In this document: positions 24,582 through 33,376 of the stretch, in pieces
How the letters are laid out: every line of letters starts with the position of its first letter
How positions within the stretch are numbered: position 1 is the stretch's first letter
Notes under the pieces: model-generated
The model's database searches: none
Told to the model about the DNA's origin: nothing
The model's input: only the letters and a program-made list of their open reading frames with translations
Source of the DNA: Pseudomonadota bacterium
GTDB lineage: Bacteria > Pseudomonadota > Gammaproteobacteria > Burkholderiales > Burkholderiaceae_C
NCBI GenBank assembly: GCA_029780695.1
Contig: JAKOYD010000130.1
Location: 1-64,000 of the forward strand
Length of the DNA stretch: 64,000 bases
Reading direction: 5' to 3'
Translations under genes and position numbers: made by a program

Positions 24582-25342
24582 GCGCGCCGCTGCTGACCCT
24601 GCCCAGCTTTTCCGTCTATTACGGGCCGGTGCAGGCCATCCACGGGATCGAGCTGCACGTGAACGAGGGCGAGATTGTCACCGTCATCGGCCCCAACGGT
24701 GCCGGCAAGACCACGTTGCTGAATGCCATCATGGGCTTGCTGCCCTCGCAGGGCGGGCTGTCGCTGGACGGCCACGCCATTGCCCGGCCCACCGTGGAGG
24801 CCATGGTCCGTCACGGCGTGGCGCTGGTGCCCGAAAAGCGCGAGCTGTTTGGCGAGATGTCGGTCGAAGACAACCTGTTGCTGGGCGGCTTTGCCCTGTG
24901 GCGGCGCGGCCAGCGCGACCAGGCCGCGCGCATGAAAGAAATCTTCGCCATCTTCCCGCGCCTGGAAGAGCGCCGCGCGCAGATGTCTTCGACGCTGTCG
25001 GGCGGCGAACGGCAGATGCTGGCCATTGGCCGCGCGCTGATGAGCCGCCCCCGGCTTCTGATGCTGGACGAGCCTTCGCTTGGCCTGGCGCCGCTCATCG
25101 TGCGTGAGGTGCTGAACACCGTGTCGGCGCTGCGGCGCACCGGCGTGTCGGTGCTGCTGGTCGAGCAGAATGCGCGCGCCGCGCTCAACACCGCCGACCG
25201 CGGTTACGTGCTGGAGATGGGCGAGGTCGCCGTGCAAGGCGATGCGCGCGCGCTGATGCACGACCAGCGCGTGATCGACACTTATCTGGGCGTGGGCGGA
25301 AAAAAGGCTACGCCTGAGGCGCCTGCGGCGCCTTCCCCCTGA
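24578..25342 (+). CDS. livF: ABC transporter ATP-binding protein, LivF type
   Basis: The 254-residue ATPase starts at GTG 24578 inside the end of the preceding gene. Walker A is GPNGAGKTT, signature LSGGERQML, Walker B LLMLDEPSLGLAP, switch His replaced by the usual VEQNA motif (LLVEQNARAAL) of LivF proteins. It pairs with the LivG domain of the fused protein. The last ~12 residues (TPEAPAAPSP) are read from the start of a dispersed GC-rich repeat, so the original C terminus has probably been altered. Confidence 0.92.
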   Translation: MSAPLLTLPSFSVYYGPVQAIHGIELHVNEGEIVTVIGPNGAGKTTLLNAIMGLLPSQGGLSLDGHAIARPTVEAMVRHGVALVPEKRELFGEMSVEDNLLLGGFALWRRGQRDQAARMKEIFAIFPRLEERRAQMSSTLSGGERQMLAIGRALMSRPRLLMLDEPSLGLAPLIVREVLNTVSALRRTGVSVLLVEQNARAALNTADRGYVLEMGEVAVQGDARALMHDQRVIDTYLGVGGKKATPEAPAAPSP

Positions 25343-25412
25343 GGGGGGCAACGCCTGTGGCCGGGCAAAGCCCGCTTCATGGCGTTCCGGGGTGGTTTGC
25401 TTCGCGGCCTTC
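25318..25412. repeat. GC-rich dispersed repeat (family A), copy 3
   Basis: GGCGCCTGCGGCGCCTTCCCCCTGAGGGGGGCAACGCC is followed by GCCGGGCAAAGCCCGC, GGCGTTCCGG and TTCGCGGCC. It begins inside the livF coding end. Confidence 0.65.
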
Positions 25413-25606
25413 GAATGGGGGCGGGCTTACTGCGCATCCCGGGATGCTATTGAATTGAGAGCTGGTTGCGGTGATTCTGACTGGGTTTCATGGGTTTTTA
25501 TCTTGAAGTCCTTGACTGGCTTGCGCGAGCTGCTATCAAAATCATGTTGTTTGGCGTTTGATGCGGTCAAACATCCGCCCAATTTTTCGTTCTCGGAGAC
25601 TTTTCA

Positions 25607-27160
25607 ATGACTCAACTTCAAAGCTACATCGCCGGCCGCTGGATTGGCAGCGAACCGGCGCAGGCGCTGCGCAGCGCCATCGACGGCACGGTGGTGGCGC
25701 ACAGCCATGCCGATGCCATCGACTTTGGTGAAGCGCTGGACCACGCCCGCCGCGTCGGTATGCCCGCCATGCTGAAGACCGACTTCCAGCAGCGCGCAGG
25801 CATGCTGAAAAGCCTGGCCAAGTTTCTGGGCGAGCGCAAGGAAGAGATGTACGCGCTGTCGTTTCACACCGGCGCCACGCGCACCGACGGCTGGGTCGAC
25901 ATCGAAGGCGGCACTGGCACGCTGTTCGCCTACGCCAGCATGGCCAAGGAATTGCCCAAGACCGGCAACGTCTGGCATGAAGGCCCGCAGATGCCGCTGG
26001 GCAAGACGGGCGCCTTCGCCGGCACGCACGTGCTCGTGCCGCGCGGTGGCGTGGCGGTGCACATCAACGCGTTCAACTTCCCGGTGTGGGGCCTGCTGGA
26101 GAAATTCGCGCCCACCTTCCTGGCGGGCATGCCGTGCATCGGCAAGCCGGCCACGGCCACCAGCTTTTTGACCGAGAAGCTGGTGCGGCTGATCAACGAA
26201 TCGGGCATCCTGCCCGAAGGCGCGCTGCAGCTGGTCATCGGCGGCACGGGCGACTTGCTGGACCGGCTGGATGTGCGCGACGTGGTCACCTTCACGGGCT
26301 CGGCCGACACGGCGGCCAAGCTGCGCGTCACGCCCAATCTGGTCAAGCACAGCATTCCCTTCAACGCCGAGGCCGATTCGCTCAACTGCGCGATCCTGGC
26401 GCCCGATGTCACGCCCGATGACGAGGAGTTCGATCTGTTCGTCAAGGAAGTCGCGCGCGAGATGACGCAAAAAGCCGGCCAGAAATGCACCGCCATCCGC
26501 CGCGCCATCGTGCCGGCCGACCGCATCGACGCCGTTGCGGCAAGGCTCAAGGAGCGCCTGGCCAAGACCACGGTGGGCGACCCGCGCCTCGACAACGTGC
26601 GCATGGGCGCGTTGGCGTCCAAGTCGCAGCAGGCCGACGTGGCCGACCGCGTGGCCACCCTCAGCCAGGGCGCTGAAATCGTGTTCGGCGGCGGTGCAGG
26701 CTTCGCGCCGGTGGGCGAGGGCGTGGCCGAAGGTGCCTTCTTCCAGCCCACCCTGCTGCTGGCGCGCGATCCGCGCAACCACGCCGCGCATGACGTCGAA
26801 GCTTTCGGGCCCGTCAGCACGCTGATGCCTTACGACGGCATTGAAGAAGCTGTCGCGCTGGCCGCCAAGGGGCAGGGCAGTCTTGCGGGCACGCTGGTGA
26901 CCCAGTCCACCGACGTGGCGGCGCAGGTCATCCCGCAGCTGGCGGCGCTGCATGGTCGCTTGCAGATTCTGGATCGCGCGGCCGCGCCCGAAGCCACGGG
27001 CCACGGCTCGGCATTGCCGTATCTCAAGCACGGCGGCCCGGGCCGCGCGGGCGGCGGCGAAGAGCTGGGCGGCCTGCGCGCCGTCAAGCATCTGATGCAG
27101 CGCGCCGCGCTGCAAGGTTCGCCCGCCATGCTGGGCGCCGTCACGGGCGACGGCGCCTGA
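25607..27160 (+). CDS. boxD: 3,4-dehydroadipyl-CoA semialdehyde dehydrogenase (BoxD/PaaZ-type)
   Basis: The 517-residue aldehyde dehydrogenase has the catalytic Cys in AGQKCTAIRRAIVP and the general base Glu in FNAEADSLNCAIL, the hallmark of the PaaZ/BoxD subgroup. It lacks the C-terminal hydratase domain of PaaZ (681 residues), so its length fits BoxD, the NADP-dependent enzyme of the aerobic benzoyl-CoA (box) pathway. The other box genes (boxA, boxB, boxC, benzoate-CoA ligase) are not in the window; the importer upstream may supply an aromatic acid. A PaaZ-like role in phenylacetate breakdown remains possible. Confidence 0.72.
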   Translation: MTQLQSYIAGRWIGSEPAQALRSAIDGTVVAHSHADAIDFGEALDHARRVGMPAMLKTDFQQRAGMLKSLAKFLGERKEEMYALSFHTGATRTDGWVDIEGGTGTLFAYASMAKELPKTGNVWHEGPQMPLGKTGAFAGTHVLVPRGGVAVHINAFNFPVWGLLEKFAPTFLAGMPCIGKPATATSFLTEKLVRLINESGILPEGALQLVIGGTGDLLDRLDVRDVVTFTGSADTAAKLRVTPNLVKHSIPFNAEADSLNCAILAPDVTPDDEEFDLFVKEVAREMTQKAGQKCTAIRRAIVPADRIDAVAARLKERLAKTTVGDPRLDNVRMGALASKSQQADVADRVATLSQGAEIVFGGGAGFAPVGEGVAEGAFFQPTLLLARDPRNHAAHDVEAFGPVSTLMPYDGIEEAVALAAKGQGSLAGTLVTQSTDVAAQVIPQLAALHGRLQILDRAAAPEATGHGSALPYLKHGGPGRAGGGEELGGLRAVKHLMQRAALQGSPAMLGAVTGDGA

Positions 27161-27205
27161 TCGGCGCAGCCAGCAGCCTGGCTGGCGCATGCTGCTAAAA
27201 ATATA

Positions 27206-27233
27206 GCGCGCCGGTGTCTACACGCCGGCGCGC
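27206..27233. terminator. GC-rich hairpin between boxD and norC
   Basis: GCGCGCCGG and CCGGCGCGC form a strong 9-bp stem, extended by TGT/ACA, about 45 bases after the boxD stop. There is no T run, so factor-independent termination is uncertain. Confidence 0.4.
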
Positions 27234-27311
27234 GGGCTGAATCACGCCGGTCAGCGCGTCATCCTTGGCGCCGGCGCCGGGCCGCGCGGCTGCGTCTGCC
27301 GTGCGCGCGCC

Positions 27312-27338
27312 AATGTCCGACTCAAGCTGTCGGACATT
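27312..27338. promoter_or_regulatory. Perfect palindrome upstream of norC
   Basis: AATGTCCGAC, a 7-base spacer and GTCGGACATT form a perfect 10-bp inverted repeat one base before the FNR/DNR-type box. It lacks a T run. It may be a second regulator's site (for example an NO-responsive protein) or a hairpin ending upstream transcripts. Confidence 0.5.
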
Positions 27339-27339
27339 C

Positions 27340-27353
27340 TTGACTTGCTTCAA
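27340..27353. promoter_or_regulatory. FNR/DNR-type box of the nor operon
   Basis: TTGACTTGCTTCAA fits TTGAT-N4-ATCAA with one mismatch in each half. It is 62 bases before norC. The same sequence, but for one base, lies upstream of nirS (50012). Dnr, encoded downstream of norD, is the likely activator. Confidence 0.7.
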
Positions 27354-27414
27354 GGACGCTGCAGGGGTGCCTTCCTACCCTACGAGGGTTATCACCAGAG
27401 AGAGGGCAGCACCC

Positions 27415-27864
27415 ATGAGCACGGCCACCAGTGGATTCACCAAGGAGATGGCGCGCAACATCTTCTACGGCGGATCGTTGTTTTTCATCCTGATTTTCGT
27501 TGGCCTGGTGTTCCACACCGAGCAGCACATTCCCACGCGATCCAACCAGGCCGCCATGACCGATGCCGTGGTGCGCGGCAAGGCAGTGTGGGAAACCAAC
27601 CAGTGCATCGGCTGTCATTCGCTGCTGGGCGAGGGCGCCTATTTCGCCCCTGAACTGGGCAACGTCTACCAGCGCCGCGGTGGCGATGCGTCGGGCGGCG
27701 CTTTCATCAAGGCCTGGATGAAGGCGCAACCCACCGGCACACCGGGCCGCCGCCAGATGCCGCAGTTCAACCTGACGGACCAGCAGCTTGACGACCTGGT
27801 CGAGTTCTTGAAATGGTCGAATGGCATCAACACCGAAAAGTGGCCGCCGAACATCGAAGGCTGA
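27415..27864 (+). CDS. norC: Nitric oxide reductase subunit C (cytochrome c)
   Basis: The 149-residue membrane-anchored cytochrome passes electrons to NorB. One N-terminal membrane helix (about residues 14-34) is followed by the heme c motif CIGCH (64-68) in ETNQCIGCHSLLGEGAYFAPELGNVYQRRGG, with the axial Met near RQMPQFNLTDQQ. The start ATG 27415 has GAGAGGG upstream; a longer frame to 27265 runs through the promoter. norB follows after 21 bp. Expression is likely controlled by Dnr through the box at 27340. Confidence 0.95.
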   Translation: MSTATSGFTKEMARNIFYGGSLFFILIFVGLVFHTEQHIPTRSNQAAMTDAVVRGKAVWETNQCIGCHSLLGEGAYFAPELGNVYQRRGGDASGGAFIKAWMKAQPTGTPGRRQMPQFNLTDQQLDDLVEFLKWSNGINTEKWPPNIEG

Positions 27865-29340
<1,476 letters not shown>

Positions 29341-29352
29341 TCTGAACTGGCC

Positions 29353-29470
29353 AACAGCCGGACGCAAAGGACGCAAAGGATTCGCGAAGAACGCAAAAAA
29401 GAAAACCATTTTTTGGTTGTTCTTTCGCGTCCTTCGCGTCATCTTCGCGTTCTTCGCGTCCGGCTGTTTT
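29353..29470. repeat. Long imperfect palindrome between norB and norQ
   Basis: AACAGCCGGACGC at the left pairs with GCGTCCGGCTGTT at the right. The interior is made of repeated GGACGCAAAG / CTTCGCGTCC units that pair across a T-rich centre. The ~118-bp structure fills the whole gap between norB and norQ and could attenuate or stabilise the nor mRNA. Confidence 0.65.
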
Positions 29471-29481
29471 ATGGCGCACCC

Positions 29482-30297
29482 ATGAGCATGTATCGCACTG
29501 AATCCGCCGGCGTCCCGGCCATTCCCTTCTACGCCGAGCAGGCCAACGAATGCAGCCTGTTCGAGCACGCCTACCGGCAAAAACTGCCCGCGCTGCTGAA
29601 AGGCCCCACCGGCTGCGGCAAGACGCGCTTTGTCGAGCACATGGCCGCGCGCTTGGGCCGCCCGCTGGTTACCGTCAGTTGCCATGACGACCTGACGGCG
29701 GCTGACCTGGTGGGCCGTTACCTCATTGGCGACGGCAACACGGTGTGGAACGACGGCCCGCTGGCGCGCGCCGTGCGCACGGGCGCCATCTGCTACCTCG
29801 ACGAAGTGGTCGAGGCGCGCAAGGACACCACCGTGGTGCTGCACCCGCTGGCAGACGACCGGCGCCAGTTGCCCATCGAGCGCACGGGCGACGTGCTGCA
29901 GGCGCCGCCCGAATTCATGCTGGTCGTCTCGTACAACCCCGGCTACCAGAACCTGCTGAAGAACCTCAAGCCCAGCACCCGCCAACGCTTTGTCGCGCTG
30001 GTGTTCGACTACCCCGAGCCGCAGGTGGAGCGCCGCATCATTGCTGCGGAATCAGGAGCAAGCGAGCAGCTGGCGACGCGCCTGGTCAAGCTCGCGTCGG
30101 CCCTGCGCCGACTGACCGACCAGGACCTGGAAGAAACCGTCAGTACCCGCCTGCTGGTGATGGCCGCGCGGCTGGTGGCCAGCGGCCTGCCCGAAGTACC
30201 TGCCTGCCGCGCCGCCATCGTCGACGCCTTGACCGATGACGCCGATACCGCCGAGGCGCTGCACGAAGTGGTGTTGGCGGCGTTCGCGGCCGACTGA
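29482..30297 (+). CDS. norQ: AAA+ ATPase NorQ (CbbQ/NorQ family)
   Basis: The 271-residue MoxR-class ATPase has Walker A GPTGCGKT (about 37-44), Walker B ICYLDEVVEARKDTTVVLHPLADDRR and sensor 1 VVSYNPGYQNLLKNLKPSTRQRF. NorQ works with NorD to insert the FeB iron into NorB. The start ATG 29482 (MSMYRTESAG) lies just past the palindrome; a longer frame from 29413 reads through that palindrome and is rejected. norD follows after a repeat-filled gap of 154 bp. Confidence 0.92.
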   Translation: MSMYRTESAGVPAIPFYAEQANECSLFEHAYRQKLPALLKGPTGCGKTRFVEHMAARLGRPLVTVSCHDDLTAADLVGRYLIGDGNTVWNDGPLARAVRTGAICYLDEVVEARKDTTVVLHPLADDRRQLPIERTGDVLQAPPEFMLVVSYNPGYQNLLKNLKPSTRQRFVALVFDYPEPQVERRIIAAESGASEQLATRLVKLASALRRLTDQDLEETVSTRLLVMAARLVASGLPEVPACRAAIVDALTDDADTAEALHEVVLAAFAAD

Positions 30298-30330
30298 CGG
30301 GCATGCCGCCACGCTGCAGCTTCGTCCGAT

Positions 30331-30450
30331 CAAAAGGCCGCGGAGCAGGCCACGCCAGCGAACGTGGTGCCCGGGCTTGCATCGGGCATCGGCGTTGTCT
30401 CCCCTCCCGCAGGAGAGGGGGGAAGGCGCGTCAGCGCCTCAGGGGGGTGT
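30331..30450. repeat. GC-rich dispersed repeat (family A), copy 4
   Basis: GGCCGCGGAGCAGGCCACGC, then GCCCGGGCTTGCATCGGGC, GGCGTTGTCTCCCCTCCCG, AGGAGAGGGGGGAAGGCGCG and CAGCGCCTCAGGGGGG. The final G run is 4 bases before the norD ATG and probably serves as its ribosome-binding site. Confidence 0.7.
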
Positions 30451-30451
30451 G

Positions 30452-32449
30452 ATGGAGGAATGGGTCGGCGAACGCTGGCACCGATTCATCTGGCGCGCCG
30501 CCGATGCCACCCATCCCAAGGCCGCCGTGCGCCTGGAAAGCGTGCAGCGGGCCGTGCAGATGCTGTTTCGCGCTGGCGGCGGCGACCCGCTGGTGCGCGT
30601 GGTGCCCGCCACCGCGCAGAAGATCGGTGGCCCGCGCGGCTGGCTGCAGAAAGTGGCCGGTCAGGGCGAACGCGCGGCGCTGACCACGCTGGACGAACAG
30701 ACGCTGGCGTTGCCGCCCGTCATCGCCGTGTTCCCCGATGCGGTGCTCAACCGCGACCTTTACCTGTGGCTGGCCGCGCAAGGTGCTTGCCATCGGTCCA
30801 CGCCCGCCGGCTGGCTGTCCGACAACGTGGCCGCCACCCAGCGCGCGCTGCAGCGCTTTCCGGGGTTGCGCGCGCGCTATGGCCGGCTTGCCGAGGCGCA
30901 CCTGGCGCAGCGACCAGCGCCCGAGCGCCTGCGCGGCACAGCGCGCCAGATGGAGCAGGCGGTGCAAAAGGCGCTGCGTGCCAGTCTTTGTTTTTCGCCC
31001 GACGGTTGCCGTCAGTCTTCCTCCCCCTCTGGGGGAGGGCAGGGGTGGGGGTCGCCCACGCCACCTGCCGCCGTCGCGGCCCCCATCCCAACCTTTCCCC
31101 AGCGGGGGAAGGAGTGGATCGCCATTGCCCCCGTCTGGCTCTGGCTGCAGGCGCTGCAAGGTTCCCCGGATGCTTCTAAATTAATAGCGCAGCAGCCTGA
31201 ATCAGAAAGCGCCAGCGAGCGTTCAGAACCCAAAACTCCCATCAAGAGCGACCCCAAGCGCCGCCGCGCCCAGCGAACCGAAGACACCAGCAACAAGGAC
31301 GGCCTGGTGATGTTCTTCCGCGCCGAATCCATTCTGAGCTGGAGCGAGTTCGTGCGCGTCAACCGCACCGCCGACGACGAGGACAACCAGGACTACGCCC
31401 AAGTCGCCGACGACATGGAGCAACTGGCGATTGCGCAGCGCAAGCCGGGCGAGACGCTGGCTGCTCGCATCAAATTCGACCTGGACCTGCCCAGCGCCAG
31501 CGCCGACGACCTGCCCGTGGGCGAGGGTGAACCGCTGCCCGAATGGGACTGCCAGCAGCAGCGCCTGCTGCCCGATCGATGCCGCGCGCAGCGCCTGCGG
31601 CATCGGCCCGCAGCCGACGATGCGACCGAATCCCATGCGACCGACGCCGCAGCCGAGCTGGCGCGGCGCCTGCGCACCACGTCGCGCCAGGTGCGCCGGC
31701 GCTTTGAGGTGCTGCGCGCCGCGCCGCGTTGGCAACACGCCCTGACGCAGGGCGACGAACTGGATCTGGATGCCTGGGTGCGCCACCAGGTCGACCGGCG
31801 CGACACGCGCCATCCGCATGGCGAATCGCCGCCCATCTTCTCGCGCCGCGTGCGGTCCGAGCGCAGCCTGTCCACGTTGATGCTGGCCGACCTGTCGCTG
31901 TCGACCGACGCCCACGCCACGCAAACGGCGCGCGTGATCGACCTGGTGCGCGACAGCCTGTTCGTGTTTGGCAACGCGCTGGATGCGGTGGGCGACCCAT
32001 TCGAGATGCTCGGTTTCTCATCCGTGCGCCGTACCGTGCGCATGCATGAGTTAAAGCGCTTTGGCGAGCCGTGGAACGACGCCGCCCGCCAGCGCGTGGC
32101 CGCCATCAAGCCCGGCTTCTACACCCGCATGGGCGCCGCCGTCCGCTACGGCACGCTGCGCCTGGGCGAGCGGCCCGAGCGCCAGCGCCTGATGCTGATC
32201 CTGTCCGACGGCAAACCGAACGACCTGGACCACTACGAAGGCCGCCACGGCCTCGAAGACACGCGCCACGCCGTGCAGGCCGCCCGCGCGGCCGGGCTGG
32301 TGCCGTTTTGCGTCACCATCGACCAGGAAGCCAACAGCTATCTGCCGCGCCTGTTCGGCAGCCAGGGCTTTGCGTTGGTCCATCGGCCGGACCAATTGGC
32401 CGGTGCGCTTACACAGGTGTACATTCGACTGACTGCCTCGGTCAGATAA
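30452..32449 (+). CDS. norD: Nitric oxide reductase activation protein NorD (VWA domain), with in-frame repeats
   Basis: The 665-residue protein partners NorQ in NorB activation. The C-terminal half has a von Willebrand A domain with MIDAS motif D-L-S-L-S-T (near 490) and LMLILSDGKPNDLDHYEG. The N-terminal half includes VRLESVQRAVQMLFRAGGG. Residues of about 188-222 (SSSPSGGGQGWGSPTPPAAV...) are the translation of a palindromic intergenic repeat, and about 239-249 of another. Both keep the frame and lie in a probable linker. ATG 30452 follows a G-rich repeat end. No stop or frameshift is seen, so the protein may still work. Confidence 0.9.
   Translation: MEEWVGERWHRFIWRAADATHPKAAVRLESVQRAVQMLFRAGGGDPLVRVVPATAQKIGGPRGWLQKVAGQGERAALTTLDEQTLALPPVIAVFPDAVLNRDLYLWLAAQGACHRSTPAGWLSDNVAATQRALQRFPGLRARYGRLAEAHLAQRPAPERLRGTARQMEQAVQKALRASLCFSPDGCRQSSSPSGGGQGWGSPTPPAAVAAPIPTFPQRGKEWIAIAPVWLWLQALQGSPDASKLIAQQPESESASERSEPKTPIKSDPKRRRAQRTEDTSNKDGLVMFFRAESILSWSEFVRVNRTADDEDNQDYAQVADDMEQLAIAQRKPGETLAARIKFDLDLPSASADDLPVGEGEPLPEWDCQQQRLLPDRCRAQRLRHRPAADDATESHATDAAAELARRLRTTSRQVRRRFEVLRAAPRWQHALTQGDELDLDAWVRHQVDRRDTRHPHGESPPIFSRRVRSERSLSTLMLADLSLSTDAHATQTARVIDLVRDSLFVFGNALDAVGDPFEMLGFSSVRRTVRMHELKRFGEPWNDAARQRVAAIKPGFYTRMGAAVRYGTLRLGERPERQRLMLILSDGKPNDLDHYEGRHGLEDTRHAVQAARAAGLVPFCVTIDQEANSYLPRLFGSQGFALVHRPDQLAGALTQVYIRLTASVR
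31017..31117. repeat. Palindromic repeat inserted in norD coding sequence (family C)
   Basis: CCTCCCCCTCTGGGGGAGGG, GCAGGGGTGGGGGTCGC on the left pairs with GCGGCCCCCATCCCAACC and TTTCCCCAGCGGGGGAAGG on the right. A second copy of this type lies between nirC and nirS at 47948-48010 (CCCTCACCCCAACCCCCCGC, CTCTCCCAGCAGGAGAGGG). Here it is translated in frame. Confidence 0.65.
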
Positions 32450-32507
32450 ACTCGGTTTTTGCACAAATTTGGTGCGTGTTTGCGCCGCGCCGACCCCAAG
32501 CCCGCCT

Positions 32508-33206
32508 GTGGACCTCGACAAATTCAACTTCCCGCGTTACCTCGCCACGCTGCCGCTGTTTTCCAGCATGCGCGAAGAAGAGCTTCGCCGACTGGCCACT
32601 GGCTGCCAGCTGCGCCGCATGGAACGCGGCAAGCTCATCTTTCGCGCCGGCGAGCCGTGCAATGAATTCCACGTGGCCGTGCTCGGGCAGGTCAAGCTGT
32701 TCGCCATTTCGCCCGCGGGGGTCGAAAAAGTCATTGAGCTGTGCGGCCCGGGCAACAGCTTTGCCGAAGCGGTGATGTTCATGGGCGCGCCCTACGTGGT
32801 GTCGGCGCAGACGCTGACCGATTCGCTGATCCTCACGGTGAACAAGGACACGGTCTTTTCAGAAATCGCCCAGAACCCCGACTTCTCGCTGCGCATGTTG
32901 GCCGGCCTGTCGCGCCGTCTCCACGGTCTTATCAAGGACGTAGAGGCCTACGCCCTGCACAGCGGCGTGCAGCGGGTCATTGGTTACTTGCTGGGCGACC
33001 GCATGACCGAGAGCGAAACCGCCTCCGAAGCCATCACCGTGTCGCTGCCCGTCAGCAAGGCGTCCATCGCCTCGCGCTTGTCCCTTACGCCCGAATACTT
33101 CTCGCGCGTGCTGAACGAGCTGGAAACGGCGGGGCTGATTCACGTCGACAAGCGCGATATCCACATCGCCGACACGGCGCGGCTGGCCAACTACCAGCCG
33201 AGATAA
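32508..33206 (+). CDS. dnr: Crp/Fnr-family regulator of denitrification, Dnr type
   Basis: The 232-residue protein has an N-terminal cyclic-nucleotide-like sensor domain (LIFRAGEPCNEFHVAVLGQVKLF) and a C-terminal winged HTH (ISLPVSKASIASRLSLTPEYFSRVLNELETAGLI; here VSLPVSK). It lacks the N-terminal cysteine cluster of oxygen-sensing FNR, so it fits the heme-based NO sensor Dnr. The start is uncertain: GTG 32508 aligns with family N termini (DLDKFNFPRYLATLPLF), while TTG 32469 is further upstream. Its targets should be the boxes before norC and nirS. Confidence 0.85.
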   Translation: MDLDKFNFPRYLATLPLFSSMREEELRRLATGCQLRRMERGKLIFRAGEPCNEFHVAVLGQVKLFAISPAGVEKVIELCGPGNSFAEAVMFMGAPYVVSAQTLTDSLILTVNKDTVFSEIAQNPDFSLRMLAGLSRRLHGLIKDVEAYALHSGVQRVIGYLLGDRMTESETASEAITVSLPVSKASIASRLSLTPEYFSRVLNELETAGLIHVDKRDIHIADTARLANYQPR

Positions 33207-33209
33207 GGA

Positions 33210-33320
33210 CTCCCCCTGAGTCGCCTGCGGCGCCTTCCCCCGAAGGGGGACAACGCTGGCGGCCGGGGAAACCCCGGCCACTGCGTTCTGGCTTGGCCTG
33301 CTCCGCGGCCATTTGAAGGG
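33210..33320. repeat. GC-rich dispersed repeat (family A), copy 5
   Basis: CCCCCTGAGTCGCCTGCGGCGCC, TTCCCCCGAAGGGGGACAACGC, GCCGGGGAAACCCCGGC, then GGCCTGCTCCGCGGCC. It fills most of the space between the convergent dnr and nirN genes and may help terminate both. Confidence 0.7.
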
Positions 33321-33376
33321 GCTTGCTTCGCAGCCCTTAGGTTGATCTTCCAGCGTGTAAAAACGCGAAGCATCCG

